Positions 40,259 to 49,794 of a stretch of 64,000 nt of DNA are shown here, piece by piece. Position 1 is the stretch's first letter; the number at the start of each line of letters is the position of its first letter. The stretch comes from JBBROS01 sp965260995 (GTDB taxonomy: Bacteria; Pseudomonadota; Alphaproteobacteria; Acetobacterales; Acetobacteraceae): assembly GCA_965260995.1 (NCBI GenBank), contig CBDHCD010000001.1, positions 620,001 through 684,000 of the forward strand, written 5' to 3'. The notes beneath the pieces are model-generated. The model was not told where the DNA came from. It searched no databases and saw only the letters and a list, made by a program, of their open reading frames with translations. The position numbers were made by a program, and so were the translations under genes.

Positions 40259-40639
40259 GGTGGCCTCCGAGTAGGTAGGATCAAGCGATACCATGACTCT
40301 TGTTTCACACCTGGCGATCGTTGGTCCAGCACGATCGACGACCAGAACATAGCAACGCTGGTGTCTGTTGGATTATGCCACGCACGGAGCAGAGCAGGAG
40401 GGCTGCCCCAAGCGGGCGGGGGATCGGGCTGTGAAACACTATTACTCATAGTGTTTCACGGCACCGCCTTGCATGTCTGCGCCGCCGACGCACGCGAGCG
40501 GGGGCGAAGGCCGAACCCGGGCGCTGCTCCATCTTTGCCTGTCGGACTCCACGCAGCCAAAGGGAGGATCAGCCCAGCACTAAGGCCCTGCGCGCTGCGC
40601 TCCGCCGGTATTGTAGCGTTGCGTAACGGGAATGTTAAC
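40259..40639. promoter_or_regulatory. Upstream region of the toxin-antitoxin operon
   Basis: No coding similarity. It contains the strong inverted repeat at 40431-40459 and a lone TGTTTCAC-type half site near 40308. Candidate location for the operon promoter and operator. Confidence 0.4.
40431..40459. repeat. Perfect 12-bp inverted repeat
   Basis: Arms GTGAAACACTAT and ATAGTGTTTCAC with a 5-base loop TACTC. No T-run follows. The arms contain GTGAAACA and TGTTTCAC, the two half-sites of the chromosomal parS consensus but in outward order. It could be an operator, partition-like site or a hairpin. Confidence 0.6.
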
Positions 40640-40849
40640 CAGCTCCGCCCAGGCGCTGACTACGTATAGGGGTGACTGCCCCAGGTCATGATCGAACAAC
40701 TGCCGGACCGTCCTGCCGTCGGTGGCGGCCACCTCGCACTCGAAGCTCGCTGCCAGCGCGCCGGCCCAGGCCGCAAGGCAGGCCGCGAACGCATCAGGGT
40801 CGATCGGCGTGAGCACGTGCTGCAACGTATTGTATGAGGGGGATGCCAT
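40640..40849 (-). pseudogene. ISAs1-family transposase, N-terminal fragment
   Basis: TLQHVLTPIDPDAFAACLAA, FECEVAATDGRTVRQLFDHD and LYVVSAWA resemble the DDE start of ISAs1-family proteins (cf. AIDGKTLRRS...LHLVSAW). The frame then reads unrelated sequence to a stop at 40580. Catalytic C-terminal part absent. Confidence 0.6.
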
Positions 40850-41985
40850 GCGGCAGCTTCAGCGAACGTCCTGAGCCAACCTTCACCGTCGTTCAACCCC
40901 CGGCCGCCCCGGCGACCATAGCAGGCCCGTCCCGCCCGATCCGAGTTCCGCTTCCGTTTACCCATCGCAACTTTCTCTCGGGTGTTGCAACGACCACTTG
41001 AACCCAAGCACTCATCGCGTTCACCCAATGTCAGATGCAGTCGATGCGGCAGGCGTAGCCGGTGTCTTCGGTTTACACCTCCACTGAACACGTCGCGATT
41101 TAGCATCACGACCTCCGTCACCTTACATGTTTGCATACAAGTTAGGGCTGTGCGGTAGTCGTACGATCTCTGCAAGCAGACGTGCTGATGTCAGTTGCAT
41201 CATAACTGCAGAAGCCCTCTCAATGCAAAGCAAACAAAAAGGATAAGAAAATCTCATGCTGTTGATGCTTTACAGAGATTCGTATCAGGAACACCACTAG
41301 GGTGATGACGCATACAGTCAAAAAAGCTTGACAACGATATTTTTACTGTTAATCAGGATGGATGTGAAGACACTGAATGTGTGTAGCAAGAACTCTAACG
41401 GCTTATAATTGAGACGTCGGGAGATCAACCGTGTGTTGTTCAAGTTTACAATCGCTTGGTGCATCTGAGGTTATGACTTGCCTGTTCGACCTGTTCTCTT
41501 GTCATTTTGCTAAGAAACGGTTCTTGCCTCAGTATGACACGCCGTCACGAGCAGCGTCTGGTATCGCAAGTGCCGACCGACGTTTTCCAATGCGTTCGCC
41601 GCAGTACGCCGAGAAATTTGGTAGGAACAGGGTTTCGCAACCTCTGCCCGAGTGTCGGACGTGCGGAAACTCCGGCCGGCGCTCCGCGCTCCGGGACGGC
41701 ATCACTTACGCTTTTTGTCAGGCCGTCTGATGACTAAAGTCTAGATGAGAGCAGCCGACGTAGCCCTGCCACTCTGGCAATCGAGGTCTCGCTACCAAAC
41801 ATCATTAGCTTACTATCATAATGCAGTTTGCAATAAATAGCACACTTTGAAGTAATTATTCGCCCTGTAAGCGAATGCTTTGGTCATATGACGGCATCCA
41901 TGCTTTGGCATCGGCATCATGATGCACCATCATGTAAACGCTTCATGTAATTGAACTAGTATGTCTCAACTCCCCTACATGCCGG
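40850..41985. other. AT-rich region with one doubtful short ORF
   Basis: GC falls strongly from about 41080 to 41440 and again 41790-41960, unlike the flanks. A GTG-initiated frame at 41431-41730 (99 residues, with FLPQYDTPSRAASG and a CRTCG pair) has no recognised family. TTGACA at 41328-41333 with TAATCA sixteen bases on is a weak promoter-like pair upstream of it. No other content recognised. Confidence 0.35.
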
Positions 41986-42321
41986 ATGTTGCTGCTGGAA
42001 CCGACGGCGGTGGCGCGCGGGCTGGTGCGCAAAACGGTGGAGGTGGTGAACTACCCGGACGGGCGGTTCGCGGTGCGGCACGGGGGCGCGGACTTGCCGT
42101 TCCGGGTGTTTGACAAGCTGCGGACGGTCGGGACTGGCGCGGTGGTGGAGAACAAGCGGCTGAGCGAGGTGCTGGCGCATGTGAAGGCGCAGCAGGCGGC
42201 GTTTCCGGACAGCAAGCGGCCGGGTGCGGCGGGTCGGCGCCGGGCGGTGAACAACTTGGAGGCACCTGGCGCGCCGTCTGGAATTGGCCCCAGTGCCACC
42301 TCTACTTTGCACGCGCCATGA
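41986..42321 (+). pseudogene. ISNCY-family transposase, C-terminal fragment
   Basis: LEPTAVARGLVRKTVEVVNY, PDGRFAVRHGGADLPFRVFD and GAVVENKRLSEVLAHVKAQQ match the tail of ISNCY-type transposases. The catalytic domain upstream is missing; the sequence begins in AT-rich DNA. Confidence 0.65.
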
Positions 42322-42467
42322 CATCTCTACCTTGCAGCGACATGGGGGGGGTGAGGGTCAGAATCGACCGCGCTCCCAAATCTGTAGGATCTCAGTCAGC
42401 TACACCTCACATTACCTCACAATTCATATTAGCATAGATTTAACCAACAAGTCTTACTCTACAGCGT

Positions 42468-42962
42468 ATGTTTGGTGAAATAACTGGTCGCGCCGTGGCG
42501 TCATCGAATAAGCGACACCTGCTTTGCTCACAAGTTTTGTGGACCTTTTCTTCCATTGTTTATCTCTTAATGGCTGGCGTTTCTTGGGCGTCCGCACAGC
42601 AGCTTCATGACGGCAACATGGCGACGAAACTGGTTGAGGGTTTCGACGGGGTTTTCGGCGGAATGCACCCCCATGCCCGGGCCGTTCACGCGAAGGGTGT
42701 CGTGGCGCTCGGGAGCTTCGTGCCATCGCCCAGCGCGGCCCTGCTGAGCCGTGCGGCCCATCTCAATGGCGGCACCGTGCCGGTGATCGTGCGCTTCTCC
42801 AACTTCGCCGGCATGCCTGACGCCGCGGACGGAGCGCCGGAAGCCAGTCCGCGCGGCATGGCGATCCGCTTTCGCCTACCGAGCGGTGCCAACACTGACA
42901 TTGTTGCGCATTCCTACGACGGCTTCCCTCCGCATATGCGTCTGACAGTGCGGGTGGAGTGA
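42468..42962 (+). pseudogene. Catalase-related peroxidase, N-terminal half only
   Basis: 164 residues. A hydrophobic export-signal-like segment (FSSIVYLLMAGVSWASAQQ) is followed by VEGFDGVFGGMHPHARAVHA, KGVVALGSF, RFSNFAGMPDAADGAPEASP and GMAIRFRLPSG-NTDIVAHS, the N-terminal haem-distal side of the catalase-family peroxidases. The family is about 330-350 residues; here it stops shortly after SYDGFPP, so the proximal tyrosine region is missing. Loss by deletion at the junction with the GGDEF/EAL gene is likely. Confidence 0.75.
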
Positions 42963-42968
42963 CGTACG

Positions 42969-45386
42969 ATGCCCATCCGGATCAGGATACTGCTGGCCTG
43001 CCTGAGCCTGACCGCCATCACCCTGTTTCTCGGAGTTTACAGCTACCAGGCTCAGCACGAGCTTGGGAGACTGGGTGTTCGCATCTACGATGACAACACG
43101 TTGTCCATCAGTTACTTACGCTCAGCACAGTTTGGGTTGTCTGACGCTGAGACGCGATGGCGTCGGGCCGGCATGGAAACCGACGCGCAAGCCAGCCTGG
43201 CGACCCTGGCCGCCTTGACCGACATACGCAGCGACTTGGACGTGGCTCACACGCGCGCCATGTCGCCCAAAGGTAGTACGGCTGTCGATCGCGTTCGCGA
43301 GGACGTGCGGCAGCTCGCCGACATTCTCCGTCTTGACGGGCCGGCCGAGGCCTTTGCCAGCGTCGCGCAATTGGAAACTGATTTCACCACCGCGATCGAG
43401 GTTTACGCCGCCGATGGCTTCCGATACCGCCGCGACGTGAGTGCGTTGGCGGCCAAGGCGGGTTGGCGAATGGGCATCGCCGTCGCGGTCTCGGTCATCG
43501 TGGCCCTTGTCATCACCGTCCTGCTCAGCCGCTCCATCGTGCCGCCCCTGCACAAGGCATTCGCGGTCGCCCAAGCCATCGCCTCAGGGCGGCTCGACAA
43601 CCACATCGAGGCGAGCGGCCGAGGCGAGGCGGCGCAGTTGCTGCAAGCCCTCGGCGCGATGCAGTCCAGCATCGCCACCGGGATGCAGCGCATCCAGGCG
43701 CTGATGCAGGAGCAGACGCTCAGCCATGCGGGTGAGATCGAAGCCGAGCACGCGAAGCTGGGCGCCGCTCTCGACAACATGACCCAGGGCCTATGCCTAT
43801 TCGGTGACGATGGCCGATTGCTGGTTGCCAACCGACGCTTCGCCGAGATGTTCGGCGCACCCGAGCCAGGAACACCCCTGGATCGCGTGCTGTGCTGCGA
43901 CGACCTCAAGCGGTTACGCGGGCCTGGCGGCGATGCCACGGCCGACGCGTTCACCTGCACCCTGGATGACGGGCGCGTCATCGCCGTGTGTCGCCGCCGG
44001 GTCGCGCACGGCGGCTGGGTCGAGACCTATGAGGACGTCACCGAACGGCACGCCGCCACCACTAGGCTGGCGCACATGGCCCGGCATGACGCCCTGACCG
44101 AGCTGCCCAACCGCCAAATGCTGAGCGAGCATATGATAGAGGCGCTGGCCCGCGCCCGGCGGCACGGCAGCCTGGCTGTCCTATGTCTCGATCTGGACCG
44201 CTTCAAGGCTGTCAACGATGCGTTGGGCCATGCCGCCGGCGACGCGCTGCTGCGCGCCGTCGCTCAACGGCTGCGCGACTGCACCCGCGAAAGCGACCTC
44301 ATCGTTCGCCTGGGAAGCGACGAATTCGCCATTATCCAGGAACGATCGACCCAGCCATCCGACTCGGCGAACCTCGCCCGCCGCTTGATCGGTGTGCTGT
44401 CCAAACCGTTCGAGATCAATCAGCAGCGCGTGACGGTGAGTGTCAGCATCGGCATCGCGCTGTCCGACGATGGCTTGGTGGACAGCGACGTGCTGCTGAA
44501 ACGCGCCGACGTGGCGTTGCATCGGGCCAAGAGCGATGGCCGCGGTGTATACCGCTACTTCGAAGCCGAGATGGACGCCGAGGCGCAGGCCCGCCGCACC
44601 TTGGAACTCGATCTGGGGCAAGCGCTGGCGAACGGCGAGTTCGAGATGTTCTACCAACCCTTGCTGGTGGCGAGCACCTGCGACATCAGCGGGTTCGAAG
44701 CCCTGCTGCGTTGGCGGCACCCGACCAGGGGCCTCATCAGCCCCGGCCTCTTCATCCCCATCGCCGAGGACATCGGCCTGATCGCCGGGATCGGAGAATG
44801 GGTGCTGCGCCAGGCTTGCGCCGACGCCGCGACTTGGCCGGGCGCGTTGAAGGTGGCGGTCAACTTGTCGCCGGTGCAGTTCCACGACCGGGCGCTCGTC
44901 TCGCACGTGACGAACGCCCTCGCGCGCTCCAAGCTTCCCGCAGAACGGCTGGAGCTGGAGATTACCGAATCCGTGCTGTTGCAGAATGACGAAGCGGTGT
45001 TGGCCACGTTGCACAAGTTCCACGCCCTTGGCGCGCGCGTTGCCCTGGACGACTTCGGGACCGGCTACTCGTCGTTGAGCTACTTGCGCCGCTTTCCATT
45101 CGACAAGATCAAGATCGACCAGAGCTTCATACGCAGCATGCCAGGGCAGGGCGACTGCAGCGCGATCATTCGCGCCATCATCAAGCTGGGCCATTCGCTC
45201 GGCATGACCATCACTGCCGAAGGCGTCGAGACGGCCGAGCAGCTTGCCCTGTTGCAAGCGGAGGGATGCGACGAGGTGCAAGGCTTCCTGTTCAATCGAC
45301 CAGAGCCAGCGAAACCCACTGCGAAACTGCTGGATCAGCGTGGCGAATCAGCGTTCTCCGCCCATAGAGGTCGGGTGGCTGCATAG
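42969..45386 (+). CDS. Membrane-bound GGDEF-EAL protein (c-di-GMP turnover)
   Basis: 805 residues. A transmembrane helix at 5-25, a periplasmic four-helix-type sensor, a second helix near 165-190, HAMP (PLHKAFAVAQAIASGRLD), a PAS-like domain (LGAALDNMTQGLCLFGDDGR), GGDEF with motif GSDEF at 449-453 (second Gly is Ser) and EAL starting at E577. The EAL domain keeps EALLRW, NLSPVQF, ELEITESV, DDFGTGYSS (694), KIDQSFI, AEGVET and EVQGFLF, so phosphodiesterase activity is likely; cyclase activity is doubtful. It starts 6 bases after the truncated peroxidase. Confidence 0.92.
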   Translation: MPIRIRILLACLSLTAITLFLGVYSYQAQHELGRLGVRIYDDNTLSISYLRSAQFGLSDAETRWRRAGMETDAQASLATLAALTDIRSDLDVAHTRAMSPKGSTAVDRVREDVRQLADILRLDGPAEAFASVAQLETDFTTAIEVYAADGFRYRRDVSALAAKAGWRMGIAVAVSVIVALVITVLLSRSIVPPLHKAFAVAQAIASGRLDNHIEASGRGEAAQLLQALGAMQSSIATGMQRIQALMQEQTLSHAGEIEAEHAKLGAALDNMTQGLCLFGDDGRLLVANRRFAEMFGAPEPGTPLDRVLCCDDLKRLRGPGGDATADAFTCTLDDGRVIAVCRRRVAHGGWVETYEDVTERHAATTRLAHMARHDALTELPNRQMLSEHMIEALARARRHGSLAVLCLDLDRFKAVNDALGHAAGDALLRAVAQRLRDCTRESDLIVRLGSDEFAIIQERSTQPSDSANLARRLIGVLSKPFEINQQRVTVSVSIGIALSDDGLVDSDVLLKRADVALHRAKSDGRGVYRYFEAEMDAEAQARRTLELDLGQALANGEFEMFYQPLLVASTCDISGFEALLRWRHPTRGLISPGLFIPIAEDIGLIAGIGEWVLRQACADAATWPGALKVAVNLSPVQFHDRALVSHVTNALARSKLPAERLELEITESVLLQNDEAVLATLHKFHALGARVALDDFGTGYSSLSYLRRFPFDKIKIDQSFIRSMPGQGDCSAIIRAIIKLGHSLGMTITAEGVETAEQLALLQAEGCDEVQGFLFNRPEPAKPTAKLLDQRGESAFSAHRGRVAA

Positions 45387-46007
45387 GCTGAAGGGCTTGC
45401 AACGCTGATACCAGCATGCAGTCGCTCCCTGACCTGGCGTTCGGGATCCTTCTTCATGGCATTCACCCTTCTGCCACGTCGAGCCGCAGGCGCGTAAGCC
45501 GCACGCATTGTTGGCCAACAGCGCCTATCCGGCGCACCGCACCGCACCGCACCGGCGCACCGGCAGCATCCGTGCGGATTTTTACGGTAGCGACCAAACC
45601 CAGGTGCCTCCGCCGCCACATTCCTTGTCGGATCAATGGTTTCGCCGGCACGAGGAGCGCCATCGACCCAACACCCGGCCACCGCGATGCCCGCTCGGGA
45701 GCGCCCGCTTTACGACAACCTCGGGCGTGGAGGGATAGCCGCGGGTTGATTATTGCAGAGTTATCGTGAGCGAAAACGCCCCATCCACTTTGGAAATCCG
45801 CCACTCACGACAACGAGTTGGTTGTCGTGAACCAGCCTGTCATCGGCGCGCCCCGCGCCGCTCAGGACCTTACCGTAAATTTCCGCACCGATGCTGCCAG
45901 TGGGCCATCCCCTGCCCTCGTTTCCTCTGCTGCCGCTTGCCTTGCTTGCAGTGTAGCTGAGGGCATCGCGCCTGCTATCATCAAGATAACACCAACAATA
46001 CCGGCAA
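45387..46007. other. Gap, no gene recognised
   Basis: GC-rich sequence without recognisable protein similarity. It contains four tandem GCACC units at 45534-45553. Short frames near 45766-46075 look incidental. Confidence 0.4.
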
Positions 46008-46464
46008 GGGCACCGTCAACTTGGCGGCCGGCTGGCTTGCAGGATGAGGTTGAGCCAGGTAGGCGGGCGGGATGACGACGCCTGCCTGCCCGAGCTACGC
46101 GGGCTATCGCTTCCCAGCCGAGATCATCAGCCACGCGGTGTGGCTCTACTTCCGCTTTCCCCTGAGCCTGCGCATGGTGGACGAACTGCTGGCCGCGCGC
46201 GGCATCGTCGTCAGCCACGAGACCGTGCGCCAGTGGGCGCTGAAGTTCGGGCAGGGTTTCGCAAACCAGATCCGGCGCAGGCTGCCTGCGGTCGGCGACA
46301 AGTGGCATCTGGACGAGGTCGTGCTGACGATCGCGGGCGTGAAGCACTGGCTATGGCGTGCAGTGGACCAGAACGGGACCGTGCTGGACATTCTGGTGCA
46401 GAGCCGGCGCGACGCGCGGGCCGCCAAGCGCTTGATGCGCAAGCTGCTCAAGCGGCAGTGCCAA
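46008..46464. mobile_element. IS6-type element (second lineage), truncated copy
   Basis: The left end GGGCACCGTCAACTTGG is intact; the right part is replaced by the adjacent, oppositely oriented full copy. About 457 bases remain. Confidence 0.8.
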
Positions 46465-46500
46465 GGGAACCGTCAACTTGTTGGACTGGGGTCGCGATAG
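46072..46500 (+). pseudogene. IS6-type transposase, truncated at ~129 residues
   Basis: Matches the complete neighbour through YAGYRFPAEIISHAVWLYFR, WHLDEVVLTIAGVKHWLW (first Asp) and RAAKRLMRKLLKRQC, then runs into the other copy's end and stops. It lacks the second Asp and Glu. A few substitutions (ARGIVV vs ARGILV, PAVGDK vs PAAADK) show that the two copies had diverged before the rearrangement. Confidence 0.88.
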
Positions 46501-47305
46501 CGCGCGATCAGGACAGCGTGGTCGTGGTTATGCCGAAGCGGCGACGCCAGTGACCTCGGCCCAAACCTGAAAGGCTTGCATCCGGGCGGCTTGATACTGG
46601 GGAGCAGGCAGTTGATGGCGGCGGAGGTGGAAGAGGTTGTTGATCCCGTCGTGGGCGGTGAGGAAACGTTGTGCCTGGCCGGCCGACTTGAAGCGCTTCA
46701 TCTGCCGTTCCCGCCGTCGCGTAGGCTGGTGCGAGTTTTCCGCCCGGTTATTGAGGCCTTTGTGCTTCCGGTGCTCGACGGCGGGCATCACCGCGCGTTT
46801 GGCCGCGCCGTCGCTCGCCAGCTTGTCGGTGATCAGAACACGAGGTGCCCGGCATTGCCGCTTCAGCAGCTTGCAGAGCAGGCGCTTGGCGGCCCGCGTG
46901 TCGCGCCGGCTCTGCACCAGGATGTCCAGAACCATCCCGTCCTGGTCGACCGCGCGCCACAGCCAGTGCTTTACCCCAGAGATCGTCAGCACGACCTCAT
47001 CCAGGTGCCACTTGTCTGCGGCGGCAGGCAGCCGGCGCCGGATCTGGTTGGTGAAGCCCTGCCCGAACTTCAGCGCCCACTGACGCACGGTCTCGTGGCT
47101 GACAAGGATGCCGCGCGCGGCCAGCAGCTCGTCCACCATGCGTAAGCTGAGCGGAAAACGGAAGTAGAGCCAAACGGCGTGGCTGATGATCTCAGCCGGG
47201 AACCGGTAGCCGGCATAGCTCGGGCAGGCAGGCGTGGTCATCCCGCCCGCCTACCTGGCTCAGCCGCGTCTCGCAAGCCGTTCGGCCGCCAAGTTGACGG
47301 TGCCC
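46465..47305. mobile_element. IS6-type element (second lineage), complete (841 bp)
   Basis: Ends GGGAACCGTCAACTTG and, as reverse complement on the right, GGGCACCGTCAACTTGG. No matching 8-bp flanks. It truncates the first copy on its left and an IS701-like gene on its right, so it sits at a rearrangement junction. Confidence 0.85.
46528..47241 (-). CDS. IS6-type transposase (second lineage), complete
   Basis: 237 residues: helix-turn-helix region (LSLRMVDELLAARGILVSHE), DKWHLDEVVLTISG (first Asp), PRVLITDKLASDGAAKR (second Asp), LNNRAENSHQPTRRRERQM (Glu). The NNRAENSHQ block distinguishes it from the 843-bp IS6 copies. Intact frame. Confidence 0.93.
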   Translation of the reverse strand: MTTPACPSYAGYRFPAEIISHAVWLYFRFPLSLRMVDELLAARGILVSHETVRQWALKFGQGFTNQIRRRLPAAADKWHLDEVVLTISGVKHWLWRAVDQDGMVLDILVQSRRDTRAAKRLLCKLLKRQCRAPRVLITDKLASDGAAKRAVMPAVEHRKHKGLNNRAENSHQPTRRRERQMKRFKSAGQAQRFLTAHDGINNLFHLRRHQLPAPQYQAARMQAFQVWAEVTGVAASA

Positions 47306-48599
47306 CTTCACCGCCGCGGTCTGGCGCCACGTATTGGTGCTGGTGGCTGGCAGCCTGCTCACGCCTGGGCGGCGCACGGTCACGGCGGCGCTGCGCGTCA
47401 TGGGTCTCGACCAGGCACCGGGTTTTGCGGTCTACCATCGCGTCCTCAGCACGGGGCACTGGTCGTCACGCGCCGTCGCGCGCCGGCTATTGCTGCTGCT
47501 CGTTGCTGCCCTGGTGCCAGAAGGTCCGGTCGTGGTCGGCCTTGACGACACCATTGAGCGGCGCTGGGGCGCAAAGATCAAGGCGCGCGGCATCTACCGT
47601 GATCCCGTACGCTCCAGCCACGGCCACTTCGTCAAGGCCAGCGGCTTGCGTTGGCTGTGCGTCATGCTGCTCGCCCCCGTGCCTTGGGCGGGCTGTGTTT
47701 GGGCGCTGCCGTTCTTGACCGTGCTCGCGCCCTCCGAACGCCACGCCGCCGAGCAGGGACGACGACACAAGAAGCTCACCGACCGGGCGCGCCAGGGGCT
47801 GCTCCAGACCGCACGCTGGCTGCCGGGACGGCGCGTGGTCGCCGTCGCCGACAGCGGCTTCTCGGCCATCGAACTGCTGCGCGAGGCGGGCCGGCACCTA
47901 TGCTTGGTTTCCAGGCTGCGGCTGGACGCAGGCCTTTACAAGCCAGCGCCGTCGCGCAAGCCCGGCACGCTCGGGCGACCACCGGTCAAAGGCGCCCGGC
48001 GACCAAGCCTGAAGCAGCGACTGGCGAACCCGGCCACGCGCTGGTGCCAGGTCAGCATCGATGGCTGGTATGGCCGCACCGAACGGCGTCTCCACATCGC
48101 CTCCGGCACAGCGCTTTGGCATCACCCCGGCATGCGGGTGCCAATCCGCTGGGTGCTCGTGCGCGACCCGAGCGGTGAGAAGGAAGCGCAGGCGTTCCTG
48201 TGCACCGACCTGGATGCCGACCCGGCGGACATCCTGCGCTGGTTCGTCCGTCGCTGGCGCGTTGAAACCACCTTTGAGGAAGCACGTCGCCACCTCGGCA
48301 TGGAAACGCAGCGGCAATGGTCGGACCTGGCCATTCTGCGCACCACGCCAGCACTGCTCGGCCTGTTCTCGCTCGTGACGCTGTGGGCGACGCAACTCCA
48401 TGCCGGGCAGCCCCTCCTGCCCGAATGCGTCCGATGGTACTCGAAGCACGCACCCACGTTCAGCGACGCCCTCGCCTTGGTCCGCCGCGAACTGTGGACC
48501 TCGCCGACTTTCGCGCCCTCGCAGCCCGACCGAGACGCGCCGAAACTCCCAGCCGACGTGCTCAGCCGCCTGCTGCTCGTCGCTTGCCGACCACCCTGA
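47306..48599 (+). pseudogene. IS701-like transposase, 5'-truncated
   Basis: The frame is open from the IS6 border (FTAAVWRHVLVLVAGSLLTP) to 48599. GLDDTIERRWGAKIKARGIY, VVAVADSGFSAIELL and RRWRVETTFEEARRHLGME give the DDE residues. It is related to, but clearly diverged from, the transposase of the 1,748-bp element. The first ~35 residues and start are missing, so expression is doubtful even though the catalytic core is complete. Confidence 0.82.
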
Positions 48600-48787
48600 C
48601 GTGCAAAGCCAAGTTAAGGTAAACCGCCGAAATCAAGCTGTTGCCGCCACCTGGGGCGGCGGATGGCACATCGGGGAAGGGCAGGGGGCGAGTAACGAAC
48701 CCATGCCGGCGCGGCCACGCGACCGCTCAACCCGCCGCCCTGCTTGGCGCGACCCTTACGTCGCTGAGAACCAGAGCCACGTCCGGC

Positions 48788-49648
48788 TCAGTAAACAATG
48801 AAGCCCTTGATGGCATCCAGCATCGCCTCCGGCTCGTCGGCCCGGATGGAATGGCTGCTGTTGGCGAAGATGCGCAGGTCGGAGCCGGGGATCAGCCGGT
48901 GGATCTGCTCTGAGAACTCCGGCGGGCAGATCCAGTCATGGGCGCCGGCCAGGATCAGGGTCTTGGCGGTGATGCGCGCCAGCTCAGGGCGGAGGTCGAA
49001 GCTGCGCAGGAAGCCGCCGGGGCGGAAGGCGCGGTTCAGCGCCTCGGGCTCGTGGAGCGTCCGGGCTTGGGCCTGCTTGCTCCTGTCCGCGTCGTAGGTC
49101 GTGGAGTAGAGCGGACCCATGACGGCGTAGAAGTGCTGCACCTTGTCCAGGGTATTGAGCGTGCCGTCCCACAGCATCCGGCACACGCGTTGCTGCTCCG
49201 GCGTGCCGCGCTCGGCCACGATCGCCTGTGCGCGGGGGATGAAGCCTGAATGGGGGGCGGTGACGATGCAGACGAGATGAGAGACGGAGGAAGGGTAACG
49301 CGCCGCATGGGCCATCGCGACCATGCCGCCGTAGCTCGTGCCGATGGAGATGACGGGGCCGAGGCCGAGATGCCGGCGCAGCGCTTCCAGGTCCTCGACG
49401 TTCTCGTCGAGCGTGTATCGCACCGGGTCGCCTTTGGCCGAGCGGCCCTGGCCGCGATGATCGACGTAGACGAGCTGCATGCGCTCCGCGAGCGGCGAGA
49501 AGCCGGGTTTGAAGCCGCTGTGGTCGCCACCCGGACCACCGTGCAGGACCAACGCCACCGGGCGCTCGCGCATGCGCGGGCCATCCGGCACCAGGCCCAT
49601 GCCCTCGACGTCGAAGTAGATCTCGGTCTCGCGGATGCGTGCGCGCAT
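48788..49648 (-). CDS. Alpha/beta hydrolase, proline iminopeptidase-like (S33)
   Basis: 286 residues. Oxyanion motif HGGPGG at 36-41, nucleophile elbow GTSYGG with S105, catalytic Asp D237 in AGAHDWICPPEF and His H265 in NSSHSIRADEP. The HGGPGG motif and spacing are those of prolyl aminopeptidases and related esterases, which release N-terminal residues from peptides. No signal peptide, so cytoplasmic. Convergent with none; it opens an intact metabolic island with two solute-binding proteins. Confidence 0.85.
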   Translation of the reverse strand: MRARIRETEIYFDVEGMGLVPDGPRMRERPVALVLHGGPGGDHSGFKPGFSPLAERMQLVYVDHRGQGRSAKGDPVRYTLDENVEDLEALRRHLGLGPVISIGTSYGGMVAMAHAARYPSSVSHLVCIVTAPHSGFIPRAQAIVAERGTPEQQRVCRMLWDGTLNTLDKVQHFYAVMGPLYSTTYDADRSKQAQARTLHEPEALNRAFRPGGFLRSFDLRPELARITAKTLILAGAHDWICPPEFSEQIHRLIPGSDLRIFANSSHSIRADEPEAMLDAIKGFIVY

Positions 49649-49794
49649 GGGTGGGGCCTTCCCTTCAATCGATGGAACGGGTGTCGCACGAGTGTCGGCG
49701 CGGGTTAAATCCCGCGTTCATCCTCGTCCCGGCGAATGGCCGTTGACGCTCCCCTCCGCTGGCCGGAGGCTGCATCCTTTGGCGGAGAAGCGGC

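Noticed and set aside
40431..40459. Interpreting the inverted repeat as a rho-independent terminator
   Set aside because: No T-run on either side, and no gene ends nearby on the appropriate strand.
44181..45281. A 366-codon frame antisense to the EAL domain
   Set aside because: Full overlap with catalytic EAL motifs on the plus strand; classic high-GC shadow.
45534..45553. GCACC x4 tract considered as a CRISPR-like or iteron repeat
   Set aside because: Only four contiguous pentamers without spacers or neighbouring cas or rep genes; a simple microsatellite.
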